Shown piece after piece: positions 44,123 through 52,256 of a DNA stretch of 61,566 bases (position 1 is its first letter; each line of letters starts with the position of its first letter). This DNA comes from Fimenecus sp045543095 (GTDB taxonomy: Bacteria > Bacillota > Clostridia > Oscillospirales > Acutalibacteraceae). The notes below the pieces were generated by a model. That model did no database searches. It was not told the origin of the DNA and saw only the letters and a list, made by a program, of their open reading frames with translations. The stretch lies in assembly GCA_045543095.1 (NCBI GenBank), contig JAZQMC010000011.1:1-61566 (forward strand), read 5' to 3'. The position numbers and the translations under genes are program-made.

Positions 44123-44157
44123 AAATTTTGACAGCATTTTTTAGGAGGTAATTTATA

Positions 44158-44271
44158 ATGAAAGTCAGACCTTCTGTCAAGAAAATTTGCGAAAAGTGCA
44201 AAGTAATTAAGCGTAAGGGTAAAATCATGGTTATCTGTGAAAACCCAAAGCACAAGCAGCGTCAGGGCTAA
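44158..44271 (+). CDS. rpmJ: 50S ribosomal protein L36
   Basis: The 37-residue protein reads MKVRPSVKKICEKCKVIKRK, then MVICENPKHKQRQG at the end. The Cys/His ligands CEKC, C and H fit a zinc-binding L36. AGGAGG precedes the ATG at 44158. Confidence 0.97.
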   Translation: MKVRPSVKKICEKCKVIKRKGKIMVICENPKHKQRQG

Positions 44272-44360
44272 GATAAATCGCAGTGAGCTGCAACTGCAGA
44301 GCAGCTTGAATTTATCTTAGAGCTTTTCGCTCAATCGTTTCTAAAGTACTAAGAAACGAT
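44271..44360 (+). promoter_or_regulatory. Structured spacer before rpsM (possible alpha-operon leader)
   Basis: AGATAAAT (44271-44278) pairs with ATTTATCT (44310-44317) around an inner GAGCTGCAACTGCAGAGCAGCTT region. A second hairpin ATCGTTTCT-aaagtacta-AGAAACGAT lies at about 44333-44359. The rpsM ribosome-binding site is about 45 bases further on. S4, encoded downstream, is the alpha-operon regulator in other bacteria. Confidence 0.5.
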
Positions 44361-44418
44361 GCAAGTAAAAAACCAAAAGGCTAAAAGCCACATTTTAAAA
44401 ATGGAGGTGCAACTGTAA

Positions 44419-44787
44419 ATGGCTCGTATTTCAGGTGTTGACTTACCAAGAGAAAAGAGAATCGAAATCGGTCTTACTTACATCTATGGTATTGGCAGAA
44501 AAACAGCCAGCGACATTGTTGCTGCAACAGGTATCAATCCGGACACACGTGTTAAGGATTTAACCGAAGAAGACGTTTCAAAGCTTCGTGAGTACATCGA
44601 ACACAACGTAACAGTTGAAGGTGACCTCAGAAGAGAAACAGCATTTGATATTAAAAGACTTGTTGAAATTGGTTGCTACAGAGGTGTTCGTCACCGCAAG
44701 GGTCTCCCAGTAAGAGGCCAGCGTTCAAAGACAAACGCTCGTACACGTAAGGGACCAAAGAAGACAATCGCTAACAAGAAGAAGTAA
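44419..44787 (+). CDS. rpsM: 30S ribosomal protein S13
   Basis: The 122 residues start ARISGVDLPREKRIEIGLTYIYGIGRKTA and end with the basic RHRKGLPVRGQRSKTNARTRKGPKKTIANKKK region. S13 contacts S19 and the P-site tRNA. Confidence 0.98.
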   Translation: MARISGVDLPREKRIEIGLTYIYGIGRKTASDIVAATGINPDTRVKDLTEEDVSKLREYIEHNVTVEGDLRRETAFDIKRLVEIGCYRGVRHRKGLPVRGQRSKTNARTRKGPKKTIANKKK

Positions 44788-44804
44788 GAAGGAGGGGCTA
44801 AATA

Positions 44805-45206
44805 ATGGCAAAGCAGGTTAAAAAAGGCGCTGCAACACGCAGACGTCGCGAAAAGAAAAACATTGAAAAAGGCGCAGTTCATATTCAGTCCACCTTCAAC
44901 AATACTATCGTTACTATTACTGATACACAGGGTAACGCTGTATCATGGGCAAGCGCAGGCGAGATGGGCTTCAGAGGCTCAAGAAAATCAACTCCTTTCG
45001 CAGCTCAGACAGCAGCTGAAACAGCAGCAAAGGTTGCGATTGATTACGGTATGAAAACCGTAGAAGTATACGTTAAGGGCCCAGGTTCAGGACGTGAAGC
45101 TGCAATCCGTGCATTGCAGACAGTAGGACTTGAAGTTACAATGATTAAAGACGTAACTCCAATCCCTCACAACGGCTGCCGTCCACCCAAGAGAAGACGT
45201 GTATAA
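44805..45206 (+). CDS. rpsK: 30S ribosomal protein S11
   Basis: The 133 residues contain GAVHIQSTFNNTIVTITDTQGNAVSWASAGEMGFRGSRKSTPFAAQ and the ending VTPIPHNGCRPPKRRRV. S11 lies on the 30S platform. Confidence 0.98.
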   Translation: MAKQVKKGAATRRRREKKNIEKGAVHIQSTFNNTIVTITDTQGNAVSWASAGEMGFRGSRKSTPFAAQTAAETAAKVAIDYGMKTVEVYVKGPGSGREAAIRALQTVGLEVTMIKDVTPIPHNGCRPPKRRRV

Positions 45207-45228
45207 CAAAATTTGGAGGTACTAAATT

Positions 45229-45855
45229 ATGGCAAGATATACCGGTGCGGTTTGTAAGCTCTGCCGCCGTGAAGGAAAGAAGCTTTTCCTCAAAGGCGAC
45301 CGTTGCTATACTGGTAAATGTGCTCTCGAGCGTCGTTCATACGCTCCCGGTCAGCACGGCCAGAACCGTAAAAAGATTTCTGAATACGGTATGCAGCTTC
45401 GTGCAAAGCAGACTGCAAAGAGATATTATGGTATTCAGGAAGGTCAGTTCTACAAGTATTTCTTGATGGCTAACAAGCGTCAGGGAATCGTCGGTGAAAA
45501 CCTTTTGAAGATTTGTGAAAGCCGTCTTGACAACGTTGCTTATCTTCTCGGATGGGCTTCATCTCGTGCAGAAGCAAGACAGCTTGTAATTCACGCACAT
45601 TTCCGTGTAAACGGTAAGAAGGTTGATGTTCCTTCATACCTTCTTAAAGCAGGCGATGTAGTATCAGTTAAGGACGCAAGCAAAGACAGTGTTAAAATCA
45701 AGGCAGTTGTCGAAGCTAACGCAGCTCGTCCTGTTCCTGCATGGCTTGAAAAGAATGCAGAAGAGCTTTCAGCTAAGGTTGTAAGATTCCCTGAAAGAGA
45801 GGAAATCGCTGTTCCTGTTGAAGAGCATCTTATCGTCGAGCTTTATTCTAAATAA
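45229..45855 (+). CDS. rpsD: 30S ribosomal protein S4
   Basis: The 208 residues include CKLCRREGKKLFLKGDRCYTGKCALERRSYAPGQHGQ (Cys ligands for zinc) and the S4 RNA-binding domain SRLDNVAYLLGWASSRAEARQLVIHAHFRVNG. It starts 30S assembly, and in many bacteria it autoregulates the alpha operon. Confidence 0.98.
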   Translation: MARYTGAVCKLCRREGKKLFLKGDRCYTGKCALERRSYAPGQHGQNRKKISEYGMQLRAKQTAKRYYGIQEGQFYKYFLMANKRQGIVGENLLKICESRLDNVAYLLGWASSRAEARQLVIHAHFRVNGKKVDVPSYLLKAGDVVSVKDASKDSVKIKAVVEANAARPVPAWLEKNAEELSAKVVRFPEREEIAVPVEEHLIVELYSK

Positions 45856-45917
45856 TAGGCTTGAAATAATAACAATTAGCGGAATAATAATTCTGTACTC
45901 AGTTAGGAGGGTTCTGA

Positions 45918-46868
45918 ATGATAGGAATTGAGAAGCCCAGCATTGAAGCACTTGATTTAACCGCCGACGGAACTTATGGCAAATTCGTAGTTGAACCTCT
46001 TGAGAGAGGCTACGGCACAACACTTGGTAACAGCCTTCGTCGTGTACTTTTGTCATCACTTCCCGGATATGCAATCACTTCGGTAAAAATTGATGGTGTT
46101 CTTCATGAATTCTCAACAATTGACGGTGTGAAAGAGGATGTTACAGAAATCGTTTTGAATCTCAAGGGTGTAATTCTTAAGATTCACGGCGACGGTCCTA
46201 AAACACTTTATGTTGATGCAAGCGGCAAGTGTCAGGTTACAGCAGGTGACATTAAGGCAAGCTCAGATGTAGAAATTCTTAATCCTGAACACGTAATCGC
46301 AAACCTTGAAGATGGCGGAGTTCTTAAAATGGAACTTACATGTGACAAGGGCAGAGGTTATGTTTCAGCAGAAAGAAACAAACAGCTTATGCAGCCAGTT
46401 ATCGGCGTAATCGCGATAGATTCAATTTATACACCCGTATTAAAAGTAAATTATACGGTTGAAAATACCCGTGTTGGTCAGATTACTGACTATGACAAGC
46501 TTTCACTTGAAGCTTGGACAGACGGTACAATTTCAGCGCAGGAGGCCGTTTCTCTCGGCGCAAAAATCCTTACAGACCATCTCGACCTCTTTGTTGACCT
46601 TTCAGAAGAGGCAAGAGAAACAGAAACAATGATTGTCAAGGCAGACGACAAACAGGGCAAACTTCTTGAAATGACAATTGAAGAACTTGACCTTTCAGTT
46701 CGTTCATTCAACTGCCTCAAGCGTGCAGGCATCAATACAGTTGAAGACTTGATTAACAGGTCAGAAGAGGATATGATGAGAGTTAGAAACCTTGGTAGAA
46801 AATCTCTTGAAGAGGTTATCGCTAAGCTCGATTCTCTTAACCTCGCATTACGTAAGGACGACGAATAA
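45918..46868 (+). CDS. rpoA: RNA polymerase alpha subunit
   Basis: The 316 residues have the N-terminal dimerisation domain with GKFVVEPLERGYGTTLGNSLRRVLLSSLPG and VDGVLHEFSTIDGVKEDVTEIVLNLK, and a C-terminal domain with LDLSVRSFNCLKRAGINTVEDLINRSEEDMMRVRNLGRKSLEEV that contacts UP elements and activators. Confidence 0.98.
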   Translation: MIGIEKPSIEALDLTADGTYGKFVVEPLERGYGTTLGNSLRRVLLSSLPGYAITSVKIDGVLHEFSTIDGVKEDVTEIVLNLKGVILKIHGDGPKTLYVDASGKCQVTAGDIKASSDVEILNPEHVIANLEDGGVLKMELTCDKGRGYVSAERNKQLMQPVIGVIAIDSIYTPVLKVNYTVENTRVGQITDYDKLSLEAWTDGTISAQEAVSLGAKILTDHLDLFVDLSEEARETETMIVKADDKQGKLLEMTIEELDLSVRSFNCLKRAGINTVEDLINRSEEDMMRVRNLGRKSLEEVIAKLDSLNLALRKDDE

Positions 46869-46885
46869 TAAAGGAGTGATTTTGA

Positions 46886-47233
46886 ATGCCAGGAACAAGA
46901 AAACTCGGCAGAACAAGCGATCACCGCAAGGCTATGCTCAGAGGTATGGTAACATATCTTATCGAGAACGGTCAGATTGAAACAACAGTAACCAGAGCCA
47001 AAGAAGTTAGAGCTATGGCTGAAAAAATGATTACTATCGGTAAAGATAACAGTCTTCACTCAAAGCGTCAGGTTTACTCTTACATCACAAAAGAGACTGT
47101 AGCTAAGAAGTTGATTGACGAAGTAGCTCCAAAGTATGCAGACAAAAATGGTGGTTACACAAGAATTATCAAAACCGGCCCAAGAAGAGGCGATGCTGCT
47201 GAAATGTGCATCATCGAACTTATCAACGACTAA
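46886..47233 (+). CDS. rplQ: 50S ribosomal protein L17
   Basis: The 115 residues start PGTRKLGRTSDHRKAMLRGMVTYLIENGQIETTVTRAKEVR and end with TRIIKTGPRRGDAAEMCIIEL. The last gene of the ribosomal block, followed by a terminator. Confidence 0.98.
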   Translation: MPGTRKLGRTSDHRKAMLRGMVTYLIENGQIETTVTRAKEVRAMAEKMITIGKDNSLHSKRQVYSYITKETVAKKLIDEVAPKYADKNGGYTRIIKTGPRRGDAAEMCIIELIND

Positions 47234-47260
47234 TGCGGTAAGGCTTTAATAAACCAATTA

Positions 47261-47292
47261 ACCCCTCGGGATTTCCCGAGGGGTATTTTTTG
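47261..47292 (+). terminator. Terminator of the S10-spc-alpha block
   Basis: ACCCCTCGGG-ATTT-CCCGAGGGGT (47261-47284) followed by ATTTTTT. Confidence 0.9.
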
Positions 47293-47304
47293 TGCAAAAC
47301 AACA

Positions 47305-47766
47305 TTATTTCAACTTCATACCTATACAAATTATTCCGTTTTCGGTTATGTCAATTACTCCGTAATCACCATTATACAATGCACCGGGGCAGAACGCGTG
47401 TATCCCGCTGTAATAATCAGTCTGCTGACGGTGAGTGTGACCGTAGAGTGCAATTTGGCAGTTTTCTGCTTTTGCCTTGTTAAGAACTCCACCCAATGTG
47501 CTTTTAACATATTCGTAATGCCCGTGACAGATATAAATATTCTTATTACCCTCATTGATTACCTGTTGCAAGGGATATTCGCAATGAAAATCATTGTTAC
47601 CTTTAACTGCATAAATTTTTTTGTCACCAATGAATTTTTTACAGTATTCAAAATCGCGGTATCCGTCGCCCAAAAAGATTATTGCTTCGGCTTCGGGCTG
47701 GGATTCAATGGCTTTAAGCATTGATTTAGCTTGACCGTGAGAATCGGACAAAACAAGAATTCTCAA
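47305..47766 (-). CDS. YfcE-like metallophosphoesterase
   Basis: A calcineurin-like phosphoesterase with the metal motifs LVLSDSHG, FLGDGYRD, KGNNDFHC, CHGHYEY and YGHTHRQ, in order and with usual spacing. The 153 residues suit the YfcE/MJ0936 family, which acts on small phosphodiesters. The TTG at 47766 (MRILVLSDSHG) follows a GTGGTGTGAT site; an ATG at 47790 adds eight residues without a ribosome-binding site and remains possible. Divergent from the small-gene operon that follows. Confidence 0.9.
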   Translation of the reverse strand: MRILVLSDSHGQAKSMLKAIESQPEAEAIIFLGDGYRDFEYCKKFIGDKKIYAVKGNNDFHCEYPLQQVINEGNKNIYICHGHYEYVKSTLGGVLNKAKAENCQIALYGHTHRQQTDYYSGIHAFCPGALYNGDYGVIDITENGIICIGMKLK

Positions 47767-47831
47767 GAATATCACACCACACTTTTGCATATCTATTATT
47801 GTAATTATATATTAATTCGGTGGTGTTTTCA

Positions 47832-48044
47832 ATGAGTAACAACAATTTTGATGAAATAATAAACGGCGTAAAGGAACAAAGCACAAAAAAAGGTGCAGAA
47901 GATTACTTAATGAAACAGTTAAATTCCAATCAGAGTAAGCGTCTGCAAGAGATTTTGAGTGACCGTAACGCTATGGAACAGTTACTCAGTACACCGCAGG
48001 CACAAGAATTATTTAAGAAGTTTACGGAGGGTAAAAATGGCTGA
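47832..48044 (+). CDS. Small unknown protein, first of a three-gene operon
   Basis: The 70 residues are polar and helical: NNNFDEIINGVKEQSTKKGAEDYLMKQLNSNQSKRLQEILSDRNAMEQLLSTPQAQELFKKF. There is no signal peptide. The ATG at 47832 was preferred over the GTG at 47820 because GGTGGTG precedes it. It overlaps the next gene by eight bases. Family not recognised, although similar small-gene trios occur in related Clostridia. Confidence 0.72.
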   Translation: MSNNNFDEIINGVKEQSTKKGAEDYLMKQLNSNQSKRLQEILSDRNAMEQLLSTPQAQELFKKFTEGKNG

Positions 48045-48375
48045 TTTACAGGAGATTTTGTCATCTATCAGCGATGAAGATATGGCAAAAATAAAAAGTG
48101 TTGCTGACAGCATAATGAGTGGTAACGAAAAAGATGAAAGTAAACAAGAGCAGGGGAACGCAAATAATTTTTCACTTCCATTTGATATGGGTACAATGGG
48201 GAAAATGATGTCGCTTATGGGGCAGATGAACAAAGAGGACCACCGTACACGGCTTATTTCTGATTTAAAACCACTTTTAAGTGAAGAACGCAGGCAAAAA
48301 GCCGACGAAGCAATAAAATTTTTACAGCTTATGGAGATGTTGCCGTTGTTGAAAGGATTGTTCGGAAATGAATAA
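48037..48375 (+). CDS. Small unknown protein, second of the trio
   Basis: The 112 residues start MADLQEILSSISDEDMAKIKSVADSIM and contain a Met-rich stretch (MGTMGKMMSLMGQMNK), ending in a hydrophobic helix EMLPLLKGLFG. The sequence SLPFDMGTMGKMM resembles small phasin-like helical proteins, but no family is recognised. GGAGG precedes the ATG. It overlaps the third gene by eight bases. Confidence 0.7.
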   Translation: MADLQEILSSISDEDMAKIKSVADSIMSGNEKDESKQEQGNANNFSLPFDMGTMGKMMSLMGQMNKEDHRTRLISDLKPLLSEERRQKADEAIKFLQLMEMLPLLKGLFGNE

Positions 48376-48799
48376 TTATTCTTATTCGGAAATACAGAAT
48401 ATGCAAAAAAGAGCAATGGAGCGGGTTCGCGAAATGCAAAAAAACTCTGACGAAGTTCTTGAAACGGCAAGGCAGGATTTGAATGGAGATAAGGTTGAGC
48501 AAAAAATAGAAAGCACAAGGTCCGAGCCTTCAATAAAACCTAAAATCACAAATCTGCCACCAAATTTTCCCGATTTTAAAGAGTATTTTAATATGCAAAA
48601 AGCACCCGAAATACCACCAATATCCAAAAAAGAAGAGCCGTCACAGTCTGTGGTTCAATCTCAAAATTTCCCGGGTAATATTCTGGAGTTAATATCTTCA
48701 GAGCCCGACCGTGCACTTCTTCTTGGATTACTGCTTCTGCTTAAAAGCGAGGGTGCGGACGAAACACTTATAATGGCATTGATGTATATAATGGCATAA
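48368..48799 (+). CDS. Small unknown protein with hydrophobic C-terminal helix, third of the trio
   Basis: The 143 residues have a charged helical N terminus (IQNMQKRAMERVREMQKNSDEVLE), a Pro/Lys-rich linker and a strongly hydrophobic end DRALLLGLLLLLKSEGADETLIMALMYIM that could be one or two membrane-associated helices. No known family recognised. A bidirectional-looking terminator follows. Confidence 0.7.
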   Translation: MNNYSYSEIQNMQKRAMERVREMQKNSDEVLETARQDLNGDKVEQKIESTRSEPSIKPKITNLPPNFPDFKEYFNMQKAPEIPPISKKEEPSQSVVQSQNFPGNILELISSEPDRALLLGLLLLLKSEGADETLIMALMYIMA

Positions 48800-48805
48800 A
48801 AAATA

Positions 48806-48827
48806 AGGCGGGGTAACCCGCCTTTAT
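48806..48827. terminator. Terminator between the trio and the sulfatase maturase
   Basis: AGGCGGG-GTAA-CCCGCCT with T-runs on the plus-strand side. It lies between two convergent genes. Confidence 0.7.
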
Positions 48828-49918
48828 TTCTTCTCATTTATAAATACTCTAAACAATGGCAGACAAGATGAGAAGAATTTTTTATAGCTTTCGCAATAAT
48901 CACGGTCGGCTCTTGTTCGCTTGCAACCGCCCGCACGACATACGGGATAAAATTTACACTGCTTGCATTTTTCGGGCACGACAAGGCTTTCGCGTAAGAA
49001 TTCAATTGCTTTGTCGCAGTGAGCGAGTGTATCAAAATTCTCTTTTTCGTCATTTATATTACCCATTAACCACTCGTCAGTACAATAGAAGTCACAGGGG
49101 TAAATATTACCGTTACCCTCGGCGACGAACTGATGCATACAATGACCACACATTCCGCATTGCTCGGTGGGATTGCCTAAATACAAGTGCATAAGATTGT
49201 CGAAGTAACGCACACTTGTGTATTGTCCGCGAACATAGTCTTTAACATACATATTAAAGCACTTTATAAGGTAGTCGGCATATTGCTCGGGCGTCATATA
49301 AAGCTCGCTCTCGCTGTTGTCGTTAAAGGGACGAAGACAGGGGATGAACTGCAGATATTTAAAGCACTTGCTTGTGAAAAACTTATAAATTTCTTCGATA
49401 TTATCGGCACAATGCCCTGTTAAAACTGTGAGAATATTGAATTCTACCTTATGTCTTTTAAGTTTTTCAGCGGTGTTTGTTATGCGATAAAAGGTGTTCT
49501 CTCTTTTCTCGTCAACGCGAAACTTATTATGCTCAAAATTACCGTCAAGACTTAATCCCACAAGAAAGTTGTTTCGGTGAAAAAACTCGCACCATTCGTC
49601 AGTTACAAGAGTGCCGTTTGTTTGAATACTAAAATAAATCTGACTGTGAAGACGGTTTTCTGATTTTACTTTTTCTACAAAATGCTTGTAGTAATCGAGC
49701 CCCGCAATCAGCGGTTCACCACCCTGAAAGGCAAATGCTACGCTCTCACCATTTGCAAAGGTGAGGGCTTTTTTTATTAAGTTGTCGGCGGTGTCAGTAG
49801 TCATAACACCAAAACTTGAAACCTGGCGAAGCTCCGTAACATTGTGGTAAAAACAATATTTACAACGCATATTGCAAAGGCTTGACGCGGGCTTAATCAT
49901 TATAGAAAGTGGGGGCAT
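48824..49918 (-). CDS. Anaerobic sulfatase-maturating radical SAM enzyme (anSME)
   Basis: The 364 residues have CxxxCxxC as SLCNMRCKYCFY (Cys15, 19, 22), FQGGEPLIAG, and a SPASM region with CGMCGHCMHQF, NIYPCDFYC, CKQCKFYPVCRAGGCKR and YCESYKKFF. This pattern, with a conserved Q in the SIQTNG segment, is that of anSME. It converts an active-site Cys (or Ser) of a sulfatase to formylglycine using SAM without oxygen. It lies just downstream of the sulfatase and on the same strand, as its obvious partner. Confidence 0.93.
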   Translation of the reverse strand: MPPLSIMIKPASSLCNMRCKYCFYHNVTELRQVSSFGVMTTDTADNLIKKALTFANGESVAFAFQGGEPLIAGLDYYKHFVEKVKSENRLHSQIYFSIQTNGTLVTDEWCEFFHRNNFLVGLSLDGNFEHNKFRVDEKRENTFYRITNTAEKLKRHKVEFNILTVLTGHCADNIEEIYKFFTSKCFKYLQFIPCLRPFNDNSESELYMTPEQYADYLIKCFNMYVKDYVRGQYTSVRYFDNLMHLYLGNPTEQCGMCGHCMHQFVAEGNGNIYPCDFYCTDEWLMGNINDEKENFDTLAHCDKAIEFLRESLVVPEKCKQCKFYPVCRAGGCKRTRADRDYCESYKKFFSSCLPLFRVFINEKK

Positions 49919-49963
49919 AAGTATTTGTCACTCCGTAAATCTTCATACAACAATTATATAACA

Positions 49964-49996
49964 AAGCCCATTGAAAATCAACTTTTCAATGGGCTT
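49964..49996 (-). terminator. Terminator of the sulfatase gene
   Basis: AAGCCCATTGAAAA and CTTTTCAATGGGCTT form a long hairpin between the sulfatase and maturase genes. The T-run on the reverse strand is short, so readthrough into the maturase is possible. Confidence 0.7.
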
Positions 49997-50002
49997 AAAT
50001 CA

Positions 50003-52060
50003 TTAAAGGTTTTCGTAATATTCGTAATTAATCCCGCGACGGTTATCTTTAAAGTTATCCATAACCTCTGTCATTTTTTCATTAAGTTCTTCAGCGATTG
50101 TTGGATATGTACTCTGACGATTATAGCTTTCGCCCTTGTCGTCATTAAGAACAAACAACCAGTTTTTGCGGTTCTTATCAAAGAATGCGGGGTTATCATT
50201 CTGCATTTTTCTGAAATACTTGAATGTTACATATTCATTTTCAGTAAGTACAGGGTACTCATAATCTGCATATTCTTCGCGTGCAAGAACGTCCTCGGTG
50301 GACATTGTATATTGAATTGCCTTAAGCTTTTCGCGTTTCATATGAAGAATAGGATGCTCTTCGGTGTGAATTGCAGTATCGTCCTTGAGCACAGGAACCA
50401 TTGAAACACCGTCAATAATTCTGTCGGCGGGTAAGTAGTTTGCAGTACCGTTGTTTCCTGTAATTCCGCAAAGTTCAATAAGAGTTGGGAACATATCAGC
50501 AAGCACGGAAGACTGCTCGCGTGTAGTTCCTGCTTCCCAGAGCCCGCCGTTGTTGGCCCATTTAATCATAAACGGAACTTTTTGACCTGCCTCATAAGCC
50601 AAGTATTTACCACCGCGGAGTTCACCTGTTGAACCCTCAAGTGCGGGACCGTTATCACTTGTGAAGATGATGATTGTGTCGTCCATAACTCCGAGTTCTT
50701 CAAGAGTATTGAATAATTCACCAAGATAATAGTCGAATTCTGTAACACAGTCAACATAAGTACCCATACCGCTTGTGCCGTCCCAATCATCACCCGCAAA
50801 AACAGGTCCGTGAGGCCACGGTGTTGCATAATAAGCGAAGAATGGCTCATCGGAATTTGTAACCTTATCGGTAATCCAATCATTGATTGAGTTGTGAATA
50901 AGTGCACTTGCTTCACTCTGGTCTTTCTTGCCGTCTTTGAAGAATTCGTCAGTACCGCGGACGATTTCATATTCGCCTGCTTCTTCTTCAACATAATAGA
51001 AAGGTGTCATATCGTTAACGTGATGACTGCCGTAGAAATAATCAAAGCCTTGATTTGTGGGCAGATATTCACCATAGTCACCCAAATGCCATTTGCCGAA
51101 TGCACCTGTGTTGTAGCCTGCATTTTGGAAAACTTCAGCGATTGTAATTTCGTCACCGAGCATACCGTCGGCATTATTACCCATTTCAATGGAGTTGAAA
51201 ATTCTTGTAGATGCAAATTTTGAGGTTGAATCAACTGTTGGGTAAATAACATTATCAGCATAGCCTCTAAACGGATAACGACCTGTCATAAGGCTGAAAC
51301 GAGCAGGGGAACAAACTGAATAGCTTGAATAGAAGTTATCGAAGTTAACTCCTTCTTCACCAATACGGTCAATGTTTGGTGTGTCATAAATTGCACCGTT
51401 GAGTGAAATATCTCCCCAACCCAAATCGTCCATCATAACAAAAAGTACATTGGGTTTGCCCTCGGTATTTTTATCAACATTTTTAAGATAATCGTCGTGA
51501 CCTTCCCAAAGTCTGTCTACATTTGGTTGTGAACGAAGGTTCATTGTAAGCACATAAAGAACAGTAGCACCTGCAAGAAGAATACTTACAATGCTTGTAA
51601 CTGCTACCTGTGCACTCTTTTTCTGCCATTGCTTTCTGCCAACAAGAAAAAGTGCAACAAGCATAATAATGCAAGGAAGAACAATAAGTAAATTACCGCC
51701 TAAACGAACAAGGAAGTTGTAGTTATCCGCACCCGAAAAAAGCGGATGTTCAGCAGAACTCCAACCTGCAAGACCCGATGTAAAAGCACCAAAGCCCGCA
51801 TCAGCACCCCAGATTGCGTAATAAAGCACAATTCCAAGTCCAGATACACCATAGCCTAAAAAGAACCATACATAAAGTTTTTTGAAAATGAATATTCCAA
51901 GCATTGTAAGGGCTGCCACAATGCACATATATGCAACACTCACAACTGCTAAAATGTTAAGTCGCATAATGTTAAGGACAAGGGCTAAAGCAACCCCGAT
52001 TACCGCTACAATTATTGGAAATATCTTTTTTGATTTGTCAAAAACTATTCCCTTTTTCAA
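50003..52060 (-). CDS. Membrane-anchored Cys-type sulfatase
   Basis: The 685 residues start with about five membrane helices in the first 190 and continue with the sulfatase domain. Its landmarks are the metal motif FVMMDDLGWGD, the formylglycine motif CSPARFSLMTGRYP (Cys250), KWHLGDYGEY, and the second Asp/Asn pair in FTSDNGP. The Cys is expected to be oxidised by the anSME encoded next door. The helices would hold the catalytic domain outside the cell, so exogenous sulfated glycans (mucin or glycosaminoglycan) are the likely substrate class. A TTG start follows GGAGGG by seven bases. Confidence 0.93.
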   Translation of the reverse strand: MKKGIVFDKSKKIFPIIVAVIGVALALVLNIMRLNILAVVSVAYMCIVAALTMLGIFIFKKLYVWFFLGYGVSGLGIVLYYAIWGADAGFGAFTSGLAGWSSAEHPLFSGADNYNFLVRLGGNLLIVLPCIIMLVALFLVGRKQWQKKSAQVAVTSIVSILLAGATVLYVLTMNLRSQPNVDRLWEGHDDYLKNVDKNTEGKPNVLFVMMDDLGWGDISLNGAIYDTPNIDRIGEEGVNFDNFYSSYSVCSPARFSLMTGRYPFRGYADNVIYPTVDSTSKFASTRIFNSIEMGNNADGMLGDEITIAEVFQNAGYNTGAFGKWHLGDYGEYLPTNQGFDYFYGSHHVNDMTPFYYVEEEAGEYEIVRGTDEFFKDGKKDQSEASALIHNSINDWITDKVTNSDEPFFAYYATPWPHGPVFAGDDWDGTSGMGTYVDCVTEFDYYLGELFNTLEELGVMDDTIIIFTSDNGPALEGSTGELRGGKYLAYEAGQKVPFMIKWANNGGLWEAGTTREQSSVLADMFPTLIELCGITGNNGTANYLPADRIIDGVSMVPVLKDDTAIHTEEHPILHMKREKLKAIQYTMSTEDVLAREEYADYEYPVLTENEYVTFKYFRKMQNDNPAFFDKNRKNWLFVLNDDKGESYNRQSTYPTIAEELNEKMTEVMDNFKDNRRGINYEYYENL

Positions 52061-52158
52061 AAAATCCCTCCTATGAGAAATAATATAAAAATATTATACA
52101 CCATTTTTTCAAAATCTTCAATACTATAATAGTATATAAAACGCGTAGTGACATTTCG

Positions 52159-52200
52159 CTCCCTCACAGAGGGAGCTGTCAACGAAGTTGACTGAGGGAG
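52159..52200. repeat. Hairpin repeat, dispersed-repeat family B second copy
   Basis: CTCCCTCA ... TGAGGGAG flank GAGGGAG and GTCAACGAAGTTGAC, giving nested palindromes. It shares words and the TCTGTC flank with 1974-2017. No gene is present in 52077-52220. Confidence 0.55.
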
Positions 52201-52223
52201 TTAGTTCTTGTCTGTTCGCAAAA

Positions 52224-52248
52224 AAAGAGCAGTCAATCAATGACTGCC
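52224..52248 (-). terminator. Terminator of the plsC/VanY operon
   Basis: On the reverse strand GGCAGTCA-ttga-TTGACTGC is followed by TCTTTTTTT. Confidence 0.85.
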
Positions 52249-52256
52249 CTAAAATT

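Noticed and set aside
46490..47059. A 189-codon reverse-strand frame across rpoA and rplQ
   Set aside because: Ser/Thr-rich shadow of two certain genes.
31590..47233. Unusual gene order in the ribosomal block
   Set aside because: The order matches the Clostridia norm; only the structured spacers are out of the ordinary.
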